A DNA stretch of 64,000 nucleotides, taken from NCBI RefSeq assembly GCF_035989285.1, contig NZ_CP108513.1:7564001-7628000 (forward strand), read 5' to 3'. Shown here piece after piece: positions 1 through 7,072 of the stretch. The notes under the pieces were generated by a model that was not told the DNA's origin, made no database searches, and worked only from the letters and a program-made list of their open reading frames with translations. Each line of letters starts with the position of its first letter. The first letter of the stretch is position 1. Source of the DNA: Streptomyces sp. NBC_01235. GTDB lineage: Bacteria > Actinomycetota > Actinomycetes > Streptomycetales > Streptomycetaceae. The translations under genes and the position numbers were made by a program.

Positions 1-666
1 GGACTGCCCGGCGGTGCGCGCGTACTGCCGCCACAGGGCGACCATCTCGGCCTTCTCCTCGTCCCCCACGTGCATGCCGAGGAGCATCGGCAGTCCGCGC
101 TCGGCGGCCAGCCGCACGCTCGCCGGCGAGGTGCACGCGACGACGACCTCCGGCCCCGACGCCTCCGTCAGCGCCTCCGACGGCCTTGGTACGACGGGGA
201 CTTCGCGGAAGCGGAAGCGCTCGCCGTCCGCCTCGACCGAGGGTTCGCGCAGCCAGCGCACCAGCAGATCGAGTGATTCCGGGAACCCCTGCTCGTACGC
301 CTCCAGGCCCGAGCCGAACACCTCCAGGTCGACCCACGGGCCGCCGCGACCCACGCCCAGCGAGAAGCGGCCGCCGCTCGTCAGGTGCAGCAGCGCGGCC
401 TGTTCGCCGAGGGCGACGGGGTGGACGGTGGGCAGTACGCTGACCGCCGTGCCGACCCGGATGCGGCGGGTGCGGCCCAGCAGCAGAGCGGCGAGCGTGA
501 CCGCCGACGGGCACGTGCCGTACGGCACGAAGTGGTGCTCGGCCAGCCAGACCGAGTCGAGACCCGCTTCCTCGGCCACCTCGGCAGAGCGGACCGCGCG
601 GTGCAGCGCCTCCCCCTGACCCTGGCCGGGGAACTGGGCCCCCAACACGAAACTTCCAACGCGCAT
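1..666 (-). CDS. LLM-class flavin-dependent oxidoreductase (3' end outside window)
   Basis: The reverse-strand reading frame starts at the ATG at 666 and runs off the left edge of the window, giving 222 residues with no stop. The N-terminus (MRVGSFVLGAQFPG) is followed by AEEAGLDSVWLAEHHF and RIRVGTAVSVLP. The latter two are the first beta-alpha units and strand 4 region of bacterial-luciferase-like monooxygenases, which use F420 or FMN. VGRGGPWVD further on fits the same TIM-barrel family. The family normally has 300-350 residues, so roughly 100 C-terminal residues are missing. Family assignment is firm. Substrate and cofactor cannot be told from this fragment. Confidence 0.85.
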   Translation of the reverse strand, partial: MRVGSFVLGAQFPGQGQGEALHRAVRSAEVAEEAGLDSVWLAEHHFVPYGTCPSAVTLAALLLGRTRRIRVGTAVSVLPTVHPVALGEQAALLHLTSGGRFSLGVGRGGPWVDLEVFGSGLEAYEQGFPESLDLLVRWLREPSVEADGERFRFREVPVVPRPSEALTEASGPEVVVACTSPASVRLAAERGLPMLLGMHVGDEEKAEMVALWRQYARTAGQS

Positions 667-887
667 GGACTTTCCTGCTTCCTTGGCTCCGACACGGAGC
701 TCCCCCACTCGGCATAACCGTCTGACACGTGCCGAGGACACGGCCTGGCGGAGAGATTTGCGGATTGTCTGCAGAATGCGTCGTTCGGGAGGGGACTTGT
801 AGGGCTCGCTGCCCTACGGGTACCCGCGTGCTCGCCGCGTAGGCTGGACGCCAAACCTGCTTCCTGTATAGCCCCGTGAGGTGTCCC

Positions 888-1220
888 GTGTCCCCGCGTC
901 GCAACCGACCCAAGGGTGAGGACTCGCCCGGCCGCAGTGCCGAGGACGACCGCGAGAACCGTTACGGCGGCTGGCAGTCCGCGGAGAGCTGGCAGGGCGA
1001 GCGGTGGAGTGTACGGCACGTGGCCGGCGCGAGTGCCCAGGGCAAGACGTACCGGTGCCCCGGCTGCGACCAGATGATCCCCGACGGCGTCCCGCACGTC
1101 GTCGCCTGGCCCGAGCACGCCGGAGTCGACGACCGCCGCCACTGGCACAAGGCGTGCTGGAACGCACGGGACCGCCGCACCCCGGGGATGCAGCGGTCCC
1201 GTAACGCGCCGAAGTTCTAG
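888..1220 (+). CDS. small conserved Cys/His protein, 110 aa, function unknown
   Basis: This is a short basic protein divergent from the luciferase-like gene. I place the start at the GTG at 888 because GTGAGG lies six bases upstream. An in-frame GTG at 876 is the alternative. The N-terminal third is charged and looks disordered. The centre has YRCPGCDQMIP, a CxxC knuckle, followed by PHVVAWP, then a DDRRHWHKACW segment rich in His and Cys. This arrangement suggests a small zinc-binding fold. Proteins of this kind are widespread in Streptomyces and are often labelled ATP/GTP-binding, but I see no P-loop here. Function is unknown. Confidence 0.72.
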   Translation: MSPRRNRPKGEDSPGRSAEDDRENRYGGWQSAESWQGERWSVRHVAGASAQGKTYRCPGCDQMIPDGVPHVVAWPEHAGVDDRRHWHKACWNARDRRTPGMQRSRNAPKF

Positions 1221-1248
1221 CGCTTGGATCGGAGGATCGGACGGACGG

Positions 1249-2130
1249 TCAGACGTCCCGCTTCTCCAGCAGGGCGAAGGCGCCGCCGAGGACGACGGCC
1301 GTCACGCCCAGCGCGATCCACAGCGGGTCCCAGCCGGAGGGGCCGCTCTCGCTGAGAGAGGTCGAGTAGAAGACGCTCAGCTGGTTGGGGATCGAGTACT
1401 CGAACAGGGCCTGGCGCAGGCTCTCCAGTGACGACGAGAACATGAAGATCGCGATGACCAGCGGCGCCAGCAGGACGCCGATCATGATGGTGATGGCGCC
1501 GGCCGAGTGCCGGATGATCGAGCCGACGGCGAGCGAGAGCAGTCCGAGCAGCGCGATGTAGAGGGACACGCCGAGCGTGGCCTTCAGCCACTCCTGGCCG
1601 GTCGGCTCCCGGGCCTCGCTCAGCATCGCCACGTGCACCATCGCGACGAAGCCGGACGACAGGAACGTCACGACGAACGCGACGGCGAAGAACACGACCG
1701 CCTTCGCGGCGAGGACCCGGCCGCGCGACGGGCAGGCCACCATCGTGGTCCGGATCATGCCGGTGCCGTACTCCGAGGCCGTGGTCAGCACGCCGAGCGT
1801 GATGACGCACATGCTGCCCAGCAGGATGCCGAAGAAGCCGAAGGACAGCGCGGTGCTGCCCTCGAGGTCGCTCTCGGAGGCGTTCGAGGCCACCACCGCT
1901 CCGGCCAGCAGCCCGATGCCGACGACGAGCAGCACGAACACGCCCAGCGTCCACATCGTGGAGCGCACCGAACGGATCTTCGTCCACTCCGAGGCGATGG
2001 CGTGCCCGAGGTGCGTGCGCACGATCGGGATCGGCGAGGTGTAGCCGGGGCCGGGTGCGCCGTACGAGGGACCGGGCGGCGCCTGCCAGGCGGGCGCGGC
2101 CTGCGGCGACGGATGCTGCGGGGTGCTCAT
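1249..2130 (-). CDS. ABC-2 type transporter permease (module 1), 293 aa
   Basis: This is the membrane subunit of an ABC exporter. The ATG at 2130 overlaps the stop of the upstream ATPase gene by four bases (ATGA), so translational coupling is likely. Residues 1-40 are a Pro/Gly/Ala-rich cytoplasmic leader. Next come the conserved ASEWTKIRSVRST entry motif of actinobacterial ABC-2 permeases and about six hydrophobic segments. EYGTGMIRTTM lies between segments two and three, and the C-terminus is charged (LEKRDV). The substrate is unknown; such modules export drugs, lipids or peptides. It is paralogous to the permease at 3635-4408. Confidence 0.88.
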   Translation of the reverse strand: MSTPQHPSPQAAPAWQAPPGPSYGAPGPGYTSPIPIVRTHLGHAIASEWTKIRSVRSTMWTLGVFVLLVVGIGLLAGAVVASNASESDLEGSTALSFGFFGILLGSMCVITLGVLTTASEYGTGMIRTTMVACPSRGRVLAAKAVVFFAVAFVVTFLSSGFVAMVHVAMLSEAREPTGQEWLKATLGVSLYIALLGLLSLAVGSIIRHSAGAITIMIGVLLAPLVIAIFMFSSSLESLRQALFEYSIPNQLSVFYSTSLSESGPSGWDPLWIALGVTAVVLGGAFALLEKRDV

Positions 2131-3524
2131 CGGGCGTCCTCGGACTTGGTCGGGGCGTCGGGGGTGGAGGCGGCGGGCGCCTTGTCCAGCGACGGGGCCG
2201 GGGCGGCGGCCGGGGGCAGGCTCGCGGGCGCGGCCGGAGCGGGCGCGGTGCCGCTCGGCTGGGCCGGGGCCTGTGCCGGGCTCACGGGCGTGGCTGCGGC
2301 CGGGGCCTGGCCCGCGGGTGCCGCAGGGGTGGGCGCCGGGTCCGTCGGCGGGGCCGGGGGCTGTGCGGGCGTGTGGGCGTACGGGTTGGCGTCGTTCGGG
2401 CCGGGAGCCGGGGTGGGGGCGCCCGGGGCGCCGTAGGCGCCGTACGAGGCCGCCGGGGGCGTCTGGGCCGGCTGCGCAGGCGCGTAGCCCTGCTGCTGCG
2501 GGGGCGGCGGGGCGTACCAGCCGGGCTGGCCCTGGCCCGGCACCGGCATCTGCATCGGCGGCTGCGCGCCGGGCGGCAGCTGCTGCTGGAGGCCGGCCTT
2601 CTGGTCGATGGTCGACCGGTAGTCGACGGCGCCCTGCGTCATCCGCATGTAGGCCTCTTCCAGCGAGGCCTGGTGCGGCGACAGCTCCCACAGGCGTACG
2701 TCGGCGTCGTGGGCGATGTCGCTGATGCGGGGGAGGGGCAGGCCGGTCACGCGGAGCCCGCCGTCCTGCTCGGGGAGCACGTGGCCGCCCGCCTCGGTGA
2801 GCGCGGAGGCCAGCTTCTCGCGCAGCTGCGGTTCGGTGTGCGGGGTGCGGACGCGCGCGAAGTCGGCGGAGTTGGCCGAGATGAAGTCCTTCACGCTCAT
2901 GTCGGAGAGCAGCTGGCCGCGCCCGATGACGATCAGGTGATCGGCCGTCAGCGCCATCTCGCTCATGAGGTGGGACGAGACGAAGACCGTGCGGCCCTCC
3001 GCCGCCAGGGACTTCATCAGGTTGCGCACCCAGAGGATGCCCTCGGGGTCGAGGCCGTTGACCGGCTCGTCGAAGAGCAGCACCTGGGGGTCGCCGAGCA
3101 GCGCGGCGGCGATGCCGAGCCGCTGGCCCATGCCCAGGGAGAAGCCCTTGGAGCGCTTTCTGGCCACCTCCTGGAGGCCGACCACGCCGAGCACCTCGTC
3201 GACCCGCCGGGCCGGGATGCCGGACAGCTGGGCCAGGCACAGCAGGTGGTTGCGGGCGTGCCGGCCGCCGTGCACGGCCTTGGCGTCCAGCAGGGCGCCC
3301 ACCTGGCGGGCGGCGTTCGGCAGCCTGCGGTACGGGTAGCCGCCGATCGTCACCGTCCCGGCGGTGGGGTTGTCCAGGCCGAGGATCATCCGCATCGTCG
3401 TCGACTTGCCCGAGCCGTTGGGCCCGAGGAAGCCGGTGACGGCACCCGGCCGCACCTGGAAGGAAAGGTTGTACACAGCGGTCTTGTCGCCGTACCGCTT
3501 GGTCAGGCCGACAGCCTCGATCAT
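2127..3524 (-). CDS. ABC transporter ATP-binding protein with long Pro/Ala/Gln-rich tail (module 1), 465 aa
   Basis: This is the ATPase partner of the overlapping permease. I start it at the ATG at 3524 (MIEAVGLTKRYGDKTAV), matching the paralogue at 5385; a GTG at 3533 is in frame. Walker A is GPNGSGKST, the signature region is SLGMGQRLGIAAAL, Walker B is VLLFDEPVNGLDPEG, and the switch His lies in VFVSSHLMSEM. The canonical domain plus its accessory region ends near residue 310. The last ~150 residues are a low-complexity run of Pro, Ala, Gln and Gly that the paralogue lacks. This tail could be a flexible linker or interaction segment. Substrate is unknown. Confidence 0.9.
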   Translation of the reverse strand: MIEAVGLTKRYGDKTAVYNLSFQVRPGAVTGFLGPNGSGKSTTMRMILGLDNPTAGTVTIGGYPYRRLPNAARQVGALLDAKAVHGGRHARNHLLCLAQLSGIPARRVDEVLGVVGLQEVARKRSKGFSLGMGQRLGIAAALLGDPQVLLFDEPVNGLDPEGILWVRNLMKSLAAEGRTVFVSSHLMSEMALTADHLIVIGRGQLLSDMSVKDFISANSADFARVRTPHTEPQLREKLASALTEAGGHVLPEQDGGLRVTGLPLPRISDIAHDADVRLWELSPHQASLEEAYMRMTQGAVDYRSTIDQKAGLQQQLPPGAQPPMQMPVPGQGQPGWYAPPPPQQQGYAPAQPAQTPPAASYGAYGAPGAPTPAPGPNDANPYAHTPAQPPAPPTDPAPTPAAPAGQAPAAATPVSPAQAPAQPSGTAPAPAAPASLPPAAAPAPSLDKAPAASTPDAPTKSEDAR

Positions 3525-3634
3525 GCTCCGCACCCATCGAAAGGTTCAGGACAGCGGGGCACACGCCCCCGTAAGGGTTAGGAGGATATCGGGGCGCTGA
3601 CGGTTCCGCTCAAATGAAAGCAAAGCCGGAAGCG

Positions 3635-4408
3635 TTACGCGTCGCGCTTTTTCAGCAGGAGGTAGCCGCCCGCGAGCGCGGCGACCACCCACAGCGCCAT
3701 GATGGCGAGCCCGCCCCAGGGGCCGTACGGCGTGTCGTCGTCGATCGGCGTGACCACCTGCATGATCTTGCTGCCCGCCTGGTCGGGCAGGTACCGGCCG
3801 ATCTTCTTCGTCGCGGAGACGTTGCCGAGGATGTTGGAGATCAGGAAGAAGAACGGCATCAGGATGCCCAGCGACAGCATCGGCGAGCGCAGCATCGTGG
3901 CCACGCCCATCGAGAACACGGCGATGAGCGTCATGTACAGGCCGCCACCGATGACCGCCCGCAGCACGCCGCTGTCCCCGATCGACGCCTTGTGGGAGCC
4001 GAGCATGGCCTGCCCGAGGAAGAACGTGACGAAACTGGTGACGAGCCCCACGGCGAGACACAGCCCGGCGGCCACCGCGATCTTGCTGAACAGGAAGGTG
4101 GCGCGCTGCGGTACGGCGGCCAGCGAGGTGCGGATCATGCCGGTGCTGTACTCGTTCGACACGACCAGCACCCCGAACACGATCATCGCGAGCTGACCGA
4201 GACTCATCCCGGCGAAGCTGATGAACGTGGGGTCGAAGGATAGCCGGTCGTCGCGGCTCATGTTGTCGAAGTCGTTCTTCGACAGCGCCGAGATCAGCAT
4301 GCCGAGGGCGAGGGTGACGACCACCGCGAGGGAGAGGGTCCACACGGTGGAGGCCACCGACCGGATCTTGGTCCATTCGGACCGGATGACCTGGGTCGCC
4401 GCCATCAT
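3635..4408 (-). CDS. ABC-2 type transporter permease (module 2), 257 aa
   Basis: This is the second ABC-2 permease. It begins MMAATQVIRSEWTKIRSVASTVW, and its ATG shares one base with the TGA of the ATPase gene upstream. A GAGGAG lies three bases before the first ATG and six before the second (4405), so either could be used. About six membrane segments surround NEYSTGMIRTSLAAVP, the same signature seen in module 1, and the C-terminus is LLLKKRDA. The shared motifs and tandem order show that modules 1 and 2 arose by duplication. It lacks the Pro-rich leader of its paralogue. Confidence 0.88.
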   Translation of the reverse strand: MMAATQVIRSEWTKIRSVASTVWTLSLAVVVTLALGMLISALSKNDFDNMSRDDRLSFDPTFISFAGMSLGQLAMIVFGVLVVSNEYSTGMIRTSLAAVPQRATFLFSKIAVAAGLCLAVGLVTSFVTFFLGQAMLGSHKASIGDSGVLRAVIGGGLYMTLIAVFSMGVATMLRSPMLSLGILMPFFFLISNILGNVSATKKIGRYLPDQAGSKIMQVVTPIDDDTPYGPWGGLAIMALWVVAALAGGYLLLKKRDA

Positions 4409-5385
4409 CAGCTCCTCGTCCAGTCGTTGTTCCTCCCCCAGACTTCGTCCGGGGGCACCTCCAGCTGAGGCGTGGGCGTGTCCGCGTGCGCGTGGTACTC
4501 CACCGACTCCGCGGTCAGCTGCATGAACGCCTCCTCCAGGGAGGCCTGCTGGGGGCTCAGTTCGTGCAGCACGATCTGGTGCAGCGCGGCCAGTTCCCCG
4601 ATGAGCTCGGACTTGCTGCCGTCCACCTCCAGCACCCCGCTGCCCGTCTCGACGACCGTGATCCCGGCGCCTTGCAGCACGTCGAGAAGCAACTCGCGCT
4701 GGGGGGTGCGGATGCGGACGTAGGACCGCGAGTTCTGCGCGATGAAGTCGGCCATGGAGGTGTCGGCGAGCAGCCGGCCCTGGCCGATGACGACGAGGTG
4801 GTCGGCGGTCAGCGCCATCTCGCTCATGAGGTGGGAGGAGACGAACACGGTCCGCCCCTGCGCCGCGAGGGACTTCATCAGGTTGCGGATCCAGTGGATG
4901 CCCTCGGGGTCGAGCCCGTTGACCGGCTCGTCGAACATCAGGATCCGGGGGTCGCCGAGGAGCGCGCCCGCGATGCCGAGCCGCTGTCCCATGCCCAGCG
5001 AGAACCCCTTGGCCTTCTTCCTCGCGACGGCGGTGAGCCCGACGGTGTCCAGCACCTCGTGAACCCGGCTCTTCGGGATGCCGTTGCTCTGCGCCAGGCA
5101 CAGCAGATGGTTGAAGGCGCTGCGCCCGCCGTGCATGGCCTTGGCGTCCAGCAGGGCGCCGATGTACTTGAAGGGATCCTTGAGCCGGTCGTAGTGCTGC
5201 CCGTCGATCCGCACGTCCCCGGCGGTCGGCCGGTCGAGGCCGAGCATCATCCGCATGGTGGTGGACTTCCCGGCGCCGTTGGGACCGAGGAAGCCCGTGA
5301 CGATGCCGGGTCTGACGGTGAAGGTGAGGTTGTTGACCGCCACTTTCTCGCCGTACCGCTTCGTCAGGCCCTCGAGCTCGATCAT
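4408..5385 (-). CDS. ABC transporter ATP-binding protein (module 2), 325 aa
   Basis: This is the ATPase of the second tandem exporter. It starts with MIELEGLTKRYGEKVAV at the ATG at 5385. Walker A (GPNGAGKST), signature region (SLGMGQRLGIAGALL), Walker B (ILMFDEPVNGLDPEG) and the switch His (VFVSSHLMSEMAL) are intact. The region after residue 230 is the accessory domain common to drug-export-type ATPases, containing SPQQASLEEAFMQLT. The length is normal for the family, in contrast to the extended module 1 protein. It is translationally coupled to the downstream permease. Confidence 0.9.
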   Translation of the reverse strand: MIELEGLTKRYGEKVAVNNLTFTVRPGIVTGFLGPNGAGKSTTMRMMLGLDRPTAGDVRIDGQHYDRLKDPFKYIGALLDAKAMHGGRSAFNHLLCLAQSNGIPKSRVHEVLDTVGLTAVARKKAKGFSLGMGQRLGIAGALLGDPRILMFDEPVNGLDPEGIHWIRNLMKSLAAQGRTVFVSSHLMSEMALTADHLVVIGQGRLLADTSMADFIAQNSRSYVRIRTPQRELLLDVLQGAGITVVETGSGVLEVDGSKSELIGELAALHQIVLHELSPQQASLEEAFMQLTAESVEYHAHADTPTPQLEVPPDEVWGRNNDWTRS

Positions 5386-5394
5386 GCGGACACG

Positions 5395-5770
5395 CTATGA
5401 CCCGTGAGGGGCGGATGCCACCCGGGCGGGCAAACGAAGAGCGACGCCGACGGCAACGGCCGTGAACGCGGTGGCCCGGGCGAAGGTGCGCGGGATGGCG
5501 CCGGCCCCGTGGCCGTGGGCCAGGACGGCGGCGAGGACGGCCGTACCGAAGGAGCCGCCGAACTGCTGGTGATCCGCAGGCCCGTGCCGGCGTGGGCGAG
5601 GTCGGCCGGGGCGAGATCCCGGTAGGCGCCGACCATGACGGCCAGGTTGGCGGCACTCATGCCCAGCCCGCGTACGCACAGGGCGAGAGGGAGGAGCACG
5701 GCGGCGGGATGCCCGAAGGCGAACGGCAGGGTGCCCAGCGCGGTCAGCACCGGTCCGGCGGTGGCGGCGG
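5395..5770 (-). pseudogene. MFS (EmrB/QacA-like) transporter remnant, truncated and frameshifted
   Basis: Two reverse-strand frames together encode only the C-terminal part of a 14-TM drug:proton antiporter. The upstream part reads LPLALCVRGLGMSAANLAVM and AYRDLAPADLAHAGTG. The downstream part, in another frame, reads QQFGGSFGTAVLAAVLAHGHG and then ATAFTAVAVGVAL to a stop at 5395. The frames switch near 5575. The N-terminal two thirds of the transporter are absent. Homology is inferred from the conserved GxxxQQxGGSxGxAxxxxVL pattern. It is a decaying gene, not a functional transporter. Confidence 0.7.
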
Positions 5771-5796
5771 GGCGGGGCCGGGGCGGTCGGCGAGGG

Positions 5797-5905
5797 GCTG
5801 GTGGCCCCTGCTCAGCCGCGAGCCGCTGACGGACCGCACGCTGGAGGGGATCGTCGACGACGTGTTCCTGCCGCTGGTCACCCAGGGCGGCCTGGACACG
5901 GCTGA
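5797..5905 (+). pseudogene. possible C-terminal remnant of a TetR-type regulator
   Basis: A short forward frame reads LLSREPLTDRTLEGIVDDVF followed by LPLVTQGG. This resembles the last helix of TetR-family repressors that flank MFS efflux genes. No helix-turn-helix or start codon is present, and the frame runs on without a natural stop into the filP terminator. Its place next to the decayed MFS gene suggests a lost efflux/repressor pair. The assignment is tentative because only about 28 residues are recognisable. Confidence 0.35.
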
Positions 5906-5933
5906 GGCCCGCACCCCAGGGGGTGCGGGCCTC
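5904..5933 (-). terminator. rho-independent-type hairpin after filP
   Basis: A perfect 13-bp inverted repeat (GAGGCCCGCACCC with its complement) has a 4-base CAGG loop. It sits 18 bases beyond the filP stop. No long U tract follows, which is usual for Streptomyces terminators. Confidence 0.85.
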
Positions 5934-5950
5934 GACGTTCGTGCGGGAAC

Positions 5951-6889
5951 CTACCGGGTCTGCTGCGCCGGAACCCCGCGGGAGATCGGCTCGTCGTCCG
6001 TGGACGGCGTGCCGGCCGCGGCCACCGCGGCGCCGGTCAGGGTGGCGAGCATCTCGCGGACGTTCGTCAGCTGAGCGTTGATCGAGTCGCGACGGTTGGT
6101 GAGGGCCGCCAGCTCGCGCTCGGATTCCGACCGGATGCGGTCCGCCTTGGCGTTGGCGTCGGCCACGATGTCCTCGGCCTGGCGCTGCGCCGTCTCGACG
6201 GTCTGACGGGCGCGACGCTCGGCGTCGGTGCGCAGCTTCTCGGCCTCCAGACGCAGCTGCTCCGCGCGGTGCTCGATCTCCGCGAGACGCTTCTCCGCCT
6301 TCTGCTGACGGGACGCCAGGTCGCGCTCCGACTGCTCGCGGCGCTTGGCGAGGTTGGTCTCGAAGTCGGCAGCGGCCTGCGCGGCCTTGGCGCGGGTCTC
6401 CTCGAAGAGGGCGTCGGCCTCCTCACGCTTCGACTGCGCGTCCTTCTGCGCCTCCTGGCGCAGCTGGGACGCTTCGCTCTTGGCCTTCTCGACGATCCGG
6501 ACGCCCTCGTCCTCGGCCTTGGCCTTGCGGTCCGCAGCGAACGATTCTGCGTCGTTGCGCACCTGCTGGGCCGCCGACTCGGCGAGCTCACGGTGCTGCT
6601 CGGACGCGCGACGGGCCTCCTCGCGCAGATCCTTGGCCTCTTCCTCGGCGAGGCGGAGGATCTTCTCGACGCGCGCGCCGAGACCGGCGTACGACGGCTC
6701 GGCGTCGCTTACCTGGGCCTGGGCGTTCTGCGTTTCGAGGTGGAGCTCCTCGATGCGCTTTTCCAGAGCAGTGATACGGGCCAGAGCGCTGTCACGGTCG
6801 GAGACGAGCTTCGAGATGCGTTCGTCCACCTGAGCGCGGTCGTACCCACGCCGCACAAGCTCGAAGCCGTAGGGGGAAGTGTCGCTCAT
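5951..6889 (-). CDS. filP: FilP, intermediate-filament-like coiled-coil cytoskeletal protein, 312 aa
   Basis: Residues 1-30 (SPYGFELVRRGYDRAQVDERI) resemble the N-terminal membrane/curvature-binding segment of DivIVA-like proteins. About residues 15-280 are an almost uninterrupted heptad-patterned Ala/Glu/Arg/Lys coiled coil, and the C-terminus is short and non-helical (SRGVPAQQTR). Length and order next to scy match S. coelicolor FilP, which assembles filaments behind hyphal tips and contributes to rigidity, working with Scy and DivIVA. Older annotations call it a cellulose-binding protein. It is separately spaced from scy (183 bases) and has its own terminator, so it may be transcribed alone. 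Confidence 0.92.
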   Translation of the reverse strand: MSDTSPYGFELVRRGYDRAQVDERISKLVSDRDSALARITALEKRIEELHLETQNAQAQVSDAEPSYAGLGARVEKILRLAEEEAKDLREEARRASEQHRELAESAAQQVRNDAESFAADRKAKAEDEGVRIVEKAKSEASQLRQEAQKDAQSKREEADALFEETRAKAAQAAADFETNLAKRREQSERDLASRQQKAEKRLAEIEHRAEQLRLEAEKLRTDAERRARQTVETAQRQAEDIVADANAKADRIRSESERELAALTNRRDSINAQLTNVREMLATLTGAAVAAAGTPSTDDEPISRGVPAQQTR

Positions 6890-7072
6890 GGGGTTCCTGT
6901 CGAATGAGACCGGTGAGGTGATAGGTGGAATCCTAGGGGCCTGAACGGTGTGTCATCGAGCGTATGCGTGTTTGATCTGGAGAATGACACCCCTTTTGGG
7001 TGGCTGAGCGGCAGACCGCTTGCCAAAGCTTCGGTCAAAGGCCCCAGACTTTAACGCAATCCACACATTTCG

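Noticed and set aside
381..1148. Long reverse open frame (255 residues) through the luciferase-like gene
   Set aside because: It lies in a shifted frame of the luciferase-like gene; Arg/Ser-rich shadow typical of high-GC DNA.
2055..3581. Forward 508-residue open frame opposite the ABC ATPase
   Set aside because: Antisense shadow; no motif, Gly/Arg-rich.
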